Origin: Alphaproteobacteria bacterium
GTDB taxonomy: Bacteria; Pseudomonadota; Alphaproteobacteria; UBA7887
Assembly: GCA_028289725.1 (NCBI GenBank)
Contig: JANQOH010000440.1
Span: 1 to 8,019, forward strand
Direction of reading: 5' to 3'
Length of the DNA stretch: 8,019 nt
The position numbers were made by a program, and so were the translations under genes. Below, in pieces: positions 1 through 5,715 of the stretch (positions are counted from its first letter, which is position 1; the number at the start of each line of letters is the position of its first letter). The notes below the pieces were generated by a model. The model had not been told where the DNA came from. It did not search any database and saw nothing but the letters and a program-made list of their open reading frames with translations.

Positions 1-158
1 TTGGTTGGTCATGGCGCTCTCTCGGCGATTGCGACCCGCTTGTCGTAGCGCTTGCGGACCGTCGGTACAATATGCCGGAGCGTGGCAGCCGGGGTCACGC
101 GGTTGCAATCCGAAATGTGATCGACGAAGGTTCGCGCGTTTCTGCGAATGGGTGGGGC
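1..158. other. Left-edge region upstream of the OCD-family gene; no confident gene
   Basis: No gene can be supported here. The + strand frame beginning at base 1 stays open for only 15 codons, to a TAG at 46-48, and could be the tail of a gene entering from the left, but 15 residues are too few to judge. A TACAAT hexamer at 66-71 resembles a sigma-70 -10 box about 88 bases before the next start codon, but no good -35 box lies at the right distance (TTGTCG at 40-45 is 20 bases away). An in-frame ATG at 72 would extend the next gene by 29 residues, but has no ribosome binding site and adds sequence with no family resemblance. Confidence 0.35.
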
Positions 159-1094
159 ATGCGCGTAATTTCTGCGGCCGAGGTGGAGAAGGGGCTCGAC
201 TATCCCGGTCTTGTCGAGCGCCTGAGAGACGCGTTTCGACGCGGTGCCACGGCTCCATTGCGTCAAAGCTTTAACCTACCTGGTGCCGGGCGTCCCGATG
301 CGACGCTTCTGTTGATGCCGGCGTGGGATGAGCGACGCCACATCGGCGTCAAAATCGCCACCGTTGTGCCGGATAACGGGGCGCAGAACTTGCCGACCGT
401 CATGGGAGCGTACCTCCTTCTCAATGGCAGCGATGGGCGGTTGCTCGCGTTCATTGACGGCCCATCGCTCACCCGCCGGCGCACGGCCGCGACATCGGCG
501 CTCGCCGCGAAGTATCTGGCGCGGCCCGACAGCGAGCGACTGCTGATGGTCGGGACCGGCGCCATGGCCTCCTACTTGATCGAAGCGCACGCTGCCGTGC
601 GCCCCATCGCCAATGTGCTGGTTTGGGGCCGGGATGGAGAGAAGGCGGCGCGCATTGCCAAGAAACTCAATCGGACCGATTTCCGCGTGCAACCGACCGA
701 CGAGCTTGAGTCGGCCGTGCGCGGCGCCGATATCGTTTGTTGCGCAACGACGAGCGAAACGCCGCTGATATTGGGCCATTGGCTGCCCGACGGCGTACAT
801 GTGGATTTGATCGGCGCCTTTACCGAAGCGATGCGTGAGACCGACGACGAGACCATGAGTCGTGGCCGCATTTTCGTCGATGACAGGTCGGCCGCGCTGT
901 CAGAAGCCGGCGATATCATTCAGCCGATCAAATCCGGCGTGATCGGTGAAGATGATATCGCGGGTGATCTGACCGAGCTAACCCGCGGATATCGCGACGG
1001 TCGCCGCTTCTACGACCAGATCACAGTGTTCAAATCGGTTGGTACGGCGCTGGCCGACCTTGCGGCTGCGAAACAAGCTCTCGAACGCACTTGA
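159..1094 (+). CDS. Ornithine cyclodeaminase / mu-crystallin family protein, probable ketimine reductase
   Basis: A 311-residue cytoplasmic NAD(P)-dependent enzyme of the ornithine cyclodeaminase/mu-crystallin family, of normal length. The ATG at 159 is chosen because GGTGGGG lies just upstream and MRVISAAEVEKGL is a typical family N-terminus. Seen in the sequence: VKI with Lys65, the SLTRRRTAATSALAAKYLA segment (residues 103-121) carrying the arginine expected to bind the substrate carboxylate, the Rossmann loop GTGAMA (132-137), and the C-terminal KSVGTALADLAA (292-303). At 219-226 the chain reads GAFTEAMR, where true ornithine cyclodeaminases have GGDCPGK with a catalytic Asp. That variant occurs in many family members, some of which reduce cyclic ketimines such as pyrroline-2-carboxylate to proline. 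Ketimine reductase is therefore my preferred activity, by inference. The gene stands alone, with 159 bases to the next gene on the same strand. Family confidence is high; the exact substrate is uncertain. Confidence 0.93.
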   Translation: MRVISAAEVEKGLDYPGLVERLRDAFRRGATAPLRQSFNLPGAGRPDATLLLMPAWDERRHIGVKIATVVPDNGAQNLPTVMGAYLLLNGSDGRLLAFIDGPSLTRRRTAATSALAAKYLARPDSERLLMVGTGAMASYLIEAHAAVRPIANVLVWGRDGEKAARIAKKLNRTDFRVQPTDELESAVRGADIVCCATTSETPLILGHWLPDGVHVDLIGAFTEAMRETDDETMSRGRIFVDDRSAALSEAGDIIQPIKSGVIGEDDIAGDLTELTRGYRDGRRFYDQITVFKSVGTALADLAAAKQALERT

Positions 1095-1253
1095 TGCGTA
1101 TGCGGAACGTAGGTTTTCGCTGATCGGCCCCGTCCTAAATTACTGTCGGTAGGGAGCGGAGCTGCGGCGCCGTCGACGCGAAACAAGACGCGCCGCGCCG
1201 TCGGAGCCTGAACGGCACTTGGTCCATGACGGTTCCAAACGGAGAGAAACACC
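1095..1253 (+). promoter_or_regulatory. Leader of the Crp/Fnr gene with a candidate promoter and imperfect dyad
   Basis: This 159-base gap probably carries the promoter of the Crp/Fnr gene. TTTTCG at 1114-1119 and TAAATT at 1136-1141, 16 bases apart, are a weak sigma-70-like pair. TTGG (1219-1222) and CCAA (1235-1238) form the ends of an imperfect dyad about 15 bases before the GTG start. Its spacing is unlike the classical TTGA-N6-TCAA site of Fnr-type regulators. GGAGAG at 1241-1246 is a good ribosome binding site. No clear terminator for the upstream gene is visible. Confidence 0.3.
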
Positions 1254-1967
1254 GTGCAAGACACGTTAGCCGCGCAGCTTGAGAACATTGAGCTGTTATC
1301 CCACCTCCCGCGCGAAAAGCTAAATTTCTTAGCTCAAGGCTGCGTTTGGCGCCGCCATAAGCGCAATGAACAGATTTTGAGTCGCGACAGCGAAAGCCGT
1401 GACCTCTTTTTTGTGGTCAGCGGCAGCGTCGAGGTGGCGAATTACTCGTCAACCGGGCGCGAGATCGCTTACGCAACGATCAAGGAAGGCGAATATTTCG
1501 GCGAACTGTCGGCGATCGACGACCGGCCACGGTCGGCCGCGATCACCGCCGGCGAGAATTGCACCTTGGCCGTGATGCCGCGCACCTTGTTCATCGATCT
1601 ATTGCGCGATGAGCCGGATGTCGCACTCGCCGTCTTGAACCGCCTCGCCAATATCGTCCGGGCTTGCGACGACCGCATCATGGACCTCAGCACGCTTGGC
1701 GCGGTGCAACGCGTGTATGTTGAGTTGCTGCGACTCTGCGGGCCAGATCCCGCGGTCCCGAATTTGTGGTCGGTTTATCCCATGCCCACTCAGGCCGATA
1801 TTGCGGCGCGCGCGAGTACCACGCGCGAGACCGTAGCGCGCGTTTTGGGACAACTGACGCAAGCAGAATTGGTGCAGCGCAAAGGCAAGACGCTGTACAT
1901 CAACGACCGCGATAAACTGAAATCAATGGCGGAGACGCTTGAGGGACGCTCGGAGCCCGCGCGGTAA
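1254..1967 (+). CDS. Crp/Fnr family transcriptional regulator
   Basis: A 237-residue DNA-binding regulator of the Crp/Fnr superfamily, of usual length. It begins at GTG, supported by GGAGAG 7 bases upstream. Residues ~10-125 form a cyclic-nucleotide-binding beta-roll. Its phosphate-binding cassette reads FGELSAIDDRPRSAAITA (82-99), keeping the Glu (E84) and Arg-Ser (R93, S94) that contact cAMP in E. coli CAP, so a cyclic nucleotide ligand is plausible. A dimerisation helix follows (~115-150), then a C-terminal winged helix-turn-helix with PTQADIAARASTTRETVARVL (178-198) as the recognition region. The cysteines (C30, C103, C139, C162) are scattered, so an Fnr-type Fe-S cluster is not evident. 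A hairpin terminator follows at 2004-2035. No target genes can be named; the dyad near its own start could indicate autoregulation, but that is speculative. Confidence 0.95.
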   Translation: MQDTLAAQLENIELLSHLPREKLNFLAQGCVWRRHKRNEQILSRDSESRDLFFVVSGSVEVANYSSTGREIAYATIKEGEYFGELSAIDDRPRSAAITAGENCTLAVMPRTLFIDLLRDEPDVALAVLNRLANIVRACDDRIMDLSTLGAVQRVYVELLRLCGPDPAVPNLWSVYPMPTQADIAARASTTRETVARVLGQLTQAELVQRKGKTLYINDRDKLKSMAETLEGRSEPAR

Positions 1968-1993
1968 GCGCAGTCTTCCCTCACAAATGTAGA

Positions 1994-2710
1994 CTAGCCT
2001 TCAGGCGGCGTTGATCGAGACGCCGCCGTTTCTTTAACGGTACCAGCGGTTCGCTTGTCGACCTTGAGCACAGCCTGCATAAGCGGCAACTCCAGACGTT
2101 CGTCATCGACATAATAGTCGAGCAATCGTGCCAGCATTAGATTTGGGTTGAGCGGCAGCGGCGACGGCGCAAACCGACGCGGAGTCGATAGACCACGGGA
2201 AAGCGTGTCGCTGTCTTCGGGCTCACCCATGGCGCGCCAGACATCTCTGCTGTGCGCACCGGCGACCAGCGCGCGCAGGACTAGAACCCGGTGGCGCATT
2301 TGAAGGCGCTTCCAGTGCTTTCCAAGGATCTCGATGGGCGGCAGCCAACCGATCAGCGCGGCGCGCGAGAATGCGGCGACTAAAGGCACATGCGCCGTCA
2401 TCGGCTTGTTCGCCAGCTTCGTCAGTTGCAGGTCGATCGCCTCGACGAGCTTGATATTGGTGTGACCAACGATTTCGTCGGAGTCGGGCGCCACATCACG
2501 AAACCAACCCGCCGAGAATCCCTTTATGAATACGCCGCGATCGCTGGTGCCGAGGTTGAGCCAATCGACCACCTGCAATGACATTGGATCGACTGTCCGC
2601 GCGTCGATAACGGCCTTCGCCGCACGCTGTCCGCCGAAGGACGCGCAGGCGAAAACCGATAGCCCGGCGATGACGGCCCGGCGCGATATCCTGGCGGTTT
2701 CGCTAACCAT
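1994..2710 (-). CDS. Tat-signal exported protein of unknown function
   Basis: A 238-residue protein I do not recognise. The N-terminus is a plausible twin-arginine signal peptide: SRRAVIAG at 9-16, a hydrophobic stretch to about residue 27, and an AxA-type cleavage site (AKA, 31-33), which would give a mature periplasmic protein of about 205 residues. There is no other membrane segment and no obvious catalytic motif. The mature part is rich in Leu and Arg (for example WLPPIEILGKHWKRLQMRHR, residues 121-140) and may be largely helical. The start at 2710 is only 9 bases after the stop of the PAS-GGDEF gene and has a poor ribosome binding site, which suggests one transcript and perhaps translational coupling. 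Tat export would suggest folding or cofactor insertion before export, but no cofactor motif is seen. Its last codons overlap the terminator of the opposite gene. Confidence 0.8.
   Translation of the reverse strand: MVSETARISRRAVIAGLSVFACASFGGQRAAKAVIDARTVDPMSLQVVDWLNLGTSDRGVFIKGFSAGWFRDVAPDSDEIVGHTNIKLVEAIDLQLTKLANKPMTAHVPLVAAFSRAALIGWLPPIEILGKHWKRLQMRHRVLVLRALVAGAHSRDVWRAMGEPEDSDTLSRGLSTPRRFAPSPLPLNPNLMLARLLDYYVDDERLELPLMQAVLKVDKRTAGTVKETAASRSTPPEG
2004..2035 (+). terminator. Rho-independent terminator of the Crp/Fnr gene
   Basis: GGCGGCGT (2004-2011) and ACGCCGCC (2020-2027) form a perfect 8-bp GC-rich stem with an 8-base loop, followed directly by GTTTCTTT (2028-2035). This is the form of an intrinsic terminator for transcription on the + strand, 37 bases after the Crp/Fnr stop codon. 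It lies wholly inside the last 15 codons of the convergent gene on the - strand, so the same bases encode part of that protein's C-terminus. Confidence 0.75.
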
Positions 2711-2719
2711 TCCGGAGCC

Positions 2720-3694
2720 CTACATCGTCTTGGGCAGCCAAGAACCGCCTTCCGGTTTCTTGGCGTAGGTTTCGACCTCGAGCATGGTCAGGAGCTCATC
2801 CGCCGTCTCGGCCGAGCCCGGCAGCGATACACGCCCGCTGGTCACCGCGATGGTGATCGTATTGCCGAGTATGTCGAACGATTCCGCCAACCGCTCGCCG
2901 ATCTTGTTGTGCAGCGCCTCAAGGGCCTCACTATCGGACAGCCGTGGCAATAAGACCGCAAATTCGTCCTCACCAACCCGAGCCACCGAATCCGTCTTGC
3001 GGACACTGGCCCTAAGTCGTTCGGCGCATTGGCGCAGCAAATCATCACCGGATTCATGGCCAAAGAGCCGGTTAATTTCTCGTAGCTGCTCAATATCGAA
3101 CAGAATCAAGCCACCCTCGACCGATTGCCGGCGCGCCAAGCCCATGGCCTGGGTCATCCGATCCAACAGCAGGGACCGGTTCGGCAAGTCGGTCAGGCTA
3201 TCGTAATTGGCGCGGCGCCAGGCGCGATCGGCCGTTTTCTTGCGCTCGGTCACATCGGCCTGCATGACCAAAGCGCCTATGCCAGCGTGGAGCGCGAGTG
3301 GCGTGACCCGAAGTTCCAGCCAATATTCTCGGATCGGCGTGTGACAGGGATAATCCAACGCGAAGTGCGGAACATCCCCATTCAGCACCGCCCGAATGCC
3401 GGCCTGGGCGCGCACCGTATCGTCGGACGGCTGTTCTGGATTGCCGTACCAAAACCCGGCATCCCGATAATTCTGCCCAATCACCTCGTCACGGCTCATC
3501 CCGCCGCTTTCCAGGGCGAACTCGGCCCAGGCCCGGTTGACGTGGCCAATCGTTCCATTCGGATCGAGGAGCGCCACGCCCGCCGGCAACGCATCGAGCA
3601 CGCCCGATTCCGCTTCAGACAAGTCGTCAATATCGAACGGAACGGCCAGGTTTTCTGGGGTTTCCGGGGATTCCGTGGCGGTTTTCGGCGCCAT
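2720..3694 (-). CDS. PAS-GGDEF protein, putative diguanylate cyclase with variant GEDEF motif
   Basis: A 324-residue cytoplasmic signalling protein with no membrane segment. The ATG at 3694 is preferred because GAAGGAAG lies just upstream; the frame is open further 5' but that part is low-complexity and would run into the divergent gene. Residues ~30-150 form a PAS domain (LDALPAGVALLDPNG, YPCHTPIREYWLELRVTPL, then DVTERK). Residues ~160-318 form the GGDEF domain, opening with DSLTDLPNR (165-173). Conserved residues include D200, N208 and GHESGD (212-217). The signature is GEDEF (241-245), with Glu replacing the second Gly, and the phosphate-contacting Lys of the usual FKxIN is Arg (LREIN). 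An RxxD inhibitory site (RKTD, 232-235) sits exactly five residues before the motif. It may be a weak cyclase or a c-di-GMP-binding receptor. The PAS ligand is unknown. Probably the first gene of an operon with the Tat protein. Confidence 0.93.
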   Translation of the reverse strand: MAPKTATESPETPENLAVPFDIDDLSEAESGVLDALPAGVALLDPNGTIGHVNRAWAEFALESGGMSRDEVIGQNYRDAGFWYGNPEQPSDDTVRAQAGIRAVLNGDVPHFALDYPCHTPIREYWLELRVTPLALHAGIGALVMQADVTERKKTADRAWRRANYDSLTDLPNRSLLLDRMTQAMGLARRQSVEGGLILFDIEQLREINRLFGHESGDDLLRQCAERLRASVRKTDSVARVGEDEFAVLLPRLSDSEALEALHNKIGERLAESFDILGNTITIAVTSGRVSLPGSAETADELLTMLEVETYAKKPEGGSWLPKTM

Positions 3695-3834
3695 CCGTCT
3701 TCCTTCACCGTCGTTGGGTGCGTCGCAGTCAATATAGGCCGGCCCTGGCCGAAAGAAATTGCGCCGGCGCGGCTTGAGTTGGCCGAAATGGTACCGATAT
3801 GCTGAGGCGCACGCACCCAGCTCGGATAATCGCC
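3695..3834. promoter_or_regulatory. Divergent promoter region between the PAS-GGDEF and small exported protein genes
   Basis: Both flanking genes read outward, so this 140-base stretch should hold two promoters. On the - strand TATATT (+ strand AATATA, 3731-3736) is close to a -10 box and would start transcription about 30 bases before the PAS-GGDEF start; its -35 is poor. On the + strand TTGAGT (3774-3779) and GATATG (3796-3801), 16 bases apart, are a weak pair. If real, transcription would begin after the ATG at 3799, favouring the ATG at 3835 for the exported protein. GGCC-rich sequence at about 3737-3750 separates the two candidates. Confidence 0.35.
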
Positions 3835-4278
3835 ATGTCCACCAGCAAACGTTTGATCCGACCTTATTTGGCGCGCCTATGCGTGGCACTGGCGGCGTCG
3901 ACTCTGGTCCTGGTTCTTTTTCAACCGGAAGCGGACGCACGGCCTAAGCGCCTCGCCGCAGACGAGGCCGAGCTGCTCCTGAAGGGCAATACGGTTTTCG
4001 GATTTAATCCGACAGACGACAGCACTTACGTAATGTTTCACTCCGGCAACGGTCGGATTCGCGCCGAGCTGCGCAGCGTAACGGGGGAGATATCGGAGTC
4101 CGGTGGCCGCTGGTGGATCAACGACGCCGGCCTGCTTTGCATCGACTGGGACAATTTTCGCTGGATCAATTCCTGCGCCCTGGTCGTGCAGGACGACGAA
4201 ACCATCACCTTTCAGGACGAAAACGGACGCGTCGTGTCCTTTGGCGAAGTCGCGAAGGGGAACCCGGACGACCTCTGA
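3835..4278 (+). CDS. Small exported protein of unknown function, possibly DUF995-like
   Basis: A 147-residue protein from the ATG at 3835; an in-frame ATG at 3799 would add 12 residues, and neither has a strong ribosome binding site. The N-terminus is a Sec-type signal peptide: basic residues (KRLIRPYLAR), a hydrophobic core (about 15-29) and a cleavage site after ADA (33-35). The mature part of about 110 residues is mostly short beta-strand-like segments with many Gly and aromatic residues: GNTVFGF, GNGRIRAE, GGRWWINDAGLLCIDW (90-105), NSCALVV. Two cysteines, C102 and C114, could form a disulfide in the periplasm. The pattern of a Trp-rich strand, LC.DW and a second Cys resembles the small alphaproteobacterial DUF995 group, but I could not confirm this. 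Role unknown. It converges on the redoxin gene with 30 bases between stop codons. Confidence 0.8.
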   Translation: MSTSKRLIRPYLARLCVALAASTLVLVLFQPEADARPKRLAADEAELLLKGNTVFGFNPTDDSTYVMFHSGNGRIRAELRSVTGEISESGGRWWINDAGLLCIDWDNFRWINSCALVVQDDETITFQDENGRVVSFGEVAKGNPDDL

Positions 4279-4308
4279 CCGACCGCTTATGGAGCCTCTG
4301 TCAGTAAC

Positions 4309-4863
4309 CTAGGCGGCCACTCGCCATTTGATCGAGCATCCCATGCTCGGAATTTGCTCCGCCGGGCCTTGACCGGTTGCGGCAACGGCTTTCATCGCTT
4401 CAAACAGATCGCGGCGCGCGTCCGGTACCAACGTCGTGCGGGACTCGTCCAAGCGCCCGCGATATTGCAGCTCGAGGTCCGCGTTGAATCCGAAAAAATC
4501 CGGCGTGCAGACTGCGTCATAGGCCCGCGCGACGTCTTGAGATTGGTCAAACAGGTACGGGAACGGAAATCCCTGGTCGCGGGCGACTTTGACCATGTTG
4601 TCAAAGCTATCCTCCGGGTATGCGACCGGATCGTTGGCATTGATGCCCACCGTATTCACACCGAGCGCGGCCAGTTCGCGCGCTTCATGCGTCAGTCGCC
4701 CCAAAATCGCTTTCACGTAGGGACAGTGATTGCACATGAATATGATCAATGTGCCATTTGGGCCGCGCAATTCCTGCAATCTATGCAGCGCTCCATCGGT
4801 GCCTGGAAGACGGAAGTCAGGCGCTTTCCATCCAAAATCGCAAACCGGCGGTGTCTCGGCCAT
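4309..4863 (-). CDS. Thioredoxin-fold redoxin (PRX_like1 / AhpC-TSA family)
   Basis: A 184-residue thiol protein of the thioredoxin-fold AhpC/TSA superfamily, matching the PRX_like1 group (cd02969) in motif order and length. The ATG at 4863 is chosen for the AAGGGAG just upstream; longer in-frame starts add an unrelated N-terminus. Seen: APDFRLPGTDG (14-24), the redox centre MCNHCPYVKA (43-52) with C44 and C47, GINANDPVAYPEDS (73-86), FPYLFDQSQDVARAYDAVCTPDFF (split at 101-124) with the cis-proline P121 after C119-T120, YRGRLDESR (134-142), and a C-terminal PSMGCSIKW with C176. No signal peptide is present, so it is probably cytoplasmic. The family is thought to handle disulfides or peroxides, but the substrate of this subgroup is not established. 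It diverges from the DUF899 gene, another thioredoxin-fold protein, across 226 bases. Confidence 0.93.
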   Translation of the reverse strand: MAETPPVCDFGWKAPDFRLPGTDGALHRLQELRGPNGTLIIFMCNHCPYVKAILGRLTHEARELAALGVNTVGINANDPVAYPEDSFDNMVKVARDQGFPFPYLFDQSQDVARAYDAVCTPDFFGFNADLELQYRGRLDESRTTLVPDARRDLFEAMKAVAATGQGPAEQIPSMGCSIKWRVAA

Positions 4864-5089
4864 GGTGGTTCTCCCTTCGCGTGTCGGACGGAGCTTCGCC
4901 CAATCTCGCATCCCATTCATTATCCACGGACAACGCGGACGTGCCACGCAAATTCAGCGCAATCGGGACTTCGCCATCACGTTAGATTTCCACCGGTTGT
5001 ACAGAGCTGCCTTTGCGCCGCGGAACTAATCGCGAATATGATCCGCGTATGTCGATTGCACGGTCCGTGCGGGACTTCGGAAGGTTGTG
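4864..5089. promoter_or_regulatory. Divergent intergenic region between the redoxin and DUF899 genes
   Basis: A 226-base gap between two outward-reading genes, with no coding sequence I can support. The redoxin's ribosome binding site is at its left end. Near the right end is a perfect 13-bp palindrome (5058-5070, listed separately), then GGAAGG (5079-5084) as the ribosome binding site for the DUF899 gene. GAATAT at 5034-5039 is a possible -10 box for the + strand but lacks a good -35. I see nothing convincing for the - strand promoter. Confidence 0.4.
5058..5070. promoter_or_regulatory. Perfect palindrome upstream of the DUF899 gene, candidate operator
   Basis: GCACGG, a central T and CCGTGC form a perfect 6+1+6 inverted repeat whose right end is 19 bases before the DUF899 start codon and 8 before its ribosome binding site. 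That position suits a repressor site or a small mRNA hairpin. As RNA it could not close with a 1-base loop, so a DNA-binding dimer site is more likely. The cognate protein is unknown. Confidence 0.35.
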
Positions 5090-5686
5090 ATGACAGAGGC
5101 AGAAGAGCTCGAACGCGAGATCATGGAAAAGGCCTTGCGCCTGGCGGAACTACGCGGCCACGACGCTGTGGCGGAGGTCACCGATTACAGCTTCAAGACC
5201 TTAGATGGCGAAACGCGCCTATCCACACTGTTTGGAGACCAATCCCGTTTATTGGTTATTCACAATATGGGACAGGGATGCCGCTATTGCACGCTCTGGG
5301 CGGACGGCATCAACGGCGTCCTTGATCATTTGGAAGACGCCATGGCCGTGGCCTTGGTGTCGAAAGACGCACCCGACGTTCAGCGGCGGATTGCCTTGGA
5401 TCGCGGTTGGCGGTTTCGCATGGCATCGCATGGCGGTGGCGCGTACATGGCCGAACAGTGCGCCGTCGGCGACTATTCGAACATGCCGGGCGCCTGCATA
5501 TATGAGCGACAGAACGACAAGATCGTCCGTCGCGGCCGCACGACGTTTGGACCCGGCGATCTCTATTCGCCCGTTTGGCATTTTCTGGCGCTGGCGGGCG
5601 TCGGGCCGTCCGATTGGACGCCGCAGTTTCACTACTGGAGACGGCCAAAGACCTTGGACGATGGCGGCGAGAACGTTCGAGACTGA
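5090..5686 (+). CDS. DUF899 family thioredoxin-like protein
   Basis: A 198-residue protein of the DUF899 group (PF05988), related to thioredoxin-fold proteins. A GTG and an ATG lie in tandem (5087, 5090); the ATG is preferred because GGAAGG at 5079-5084 is five bases before it. Seen: an N-terminal helical segment rich in Glu (1-25), then TDYSFKTLDGETRLSTLFGDQSRLLVIH (split at 31-58), which matches the DUF899 'Y.F....G...L..LF...LL..H' pattern, then NMGQGCRYCTLWADGINGVLDHL with a CRYC dithiol (C64, C67), a RGWRFRMASHGGG segment (105-117) and a closing W-rich tail (FHYWRRP). No signal peptide is present. The family has no settled biochemical role; a redox function is inferred from fold and CxxC. 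It diverges from the PRX_like1 redoxin gene, and both may respond to the same stress. It converges on cheZ with only 19 bases between stop codons. Confidence 0.9.
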   Translation: MTEAEELEREIMEKALRLAELRGHDAVAEVTDYSFKTLDGETRLSTLFGDQSRLLVIHNMGQGCRYCTLWADGINGVLDHLEDAMAVALVSKDAPDVQRRIALDRGWRFRMASHGGGAYMAEQCAVGDYSNMPGACIYERQNDKIVRRGRTTFGPGDLYSPVWHFLALAGVGPSDWTPQFHYWRRPKTLDDGGENVRD

Positions 5687-5715
5687 GCCGCCGAACGTTA
5701 GGGGCTCAGTCGAAC
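5675..5715. terminator. Inverted repeat spanning both stop codons of a convergent gene pair
   Basis: GACTGAGCC (5681-5689) and GGCTCAGTC (5703-5711) are a perfect 9-bp inverted repeat with a 13-base loop. If AG at 5680-5681 bulges instead, GTTCG (5675-5679) pairs with CGAAC (5711-5715) below the 8-bp ACTGAGCC stem, giving 13 pairs. The stop codons of the DUF899 gene (TGA, 5684-5686) and of the CheZ gene (TGA on -, 5706-5708) lie one in each arm, so both genes end in GAC TGA GCC. Its place between convergent genes suggests a bidirectional terminator, but no T-run follows on either strand, so it may instead protect 3' ends or need Rho. Confidence 0.55.

Noticed and set aside
1160..1205. GC-rich stretch with repeated GACGCG and GGCGC/GCGCC in the Crp/Fnr leader
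   Set aside because: The GACGCG copies are direct repeats, not a stem, and the possible GGCGC hairpin has a long loop and no T-run, so no terminator can be claimed.
3125..3805. Long open frame on + opposite the PAS-GGDEF gene
   Set aside because: It is antisense to a well-supported GGDEF/PAS coding region, has no ribosome binding site and its translation shows no family motif; high GC explains the missing stop codons.
4275..4304. CTGAC/GTCAG pair between the exported-protein and redoxin stop codons
   Set aside because: Only 5 bp with a 20-base loop and no T-run; expected by chance.
4354..5325. 323-codon open frame on + across the redoxin gene and the intergenic region
   Set aside because: It overlaps the redoxin (- strand) and the start of the DUF899 gene in another frame. 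The predicted protein is Arg/His/Cys-rich without recognisable motifs.
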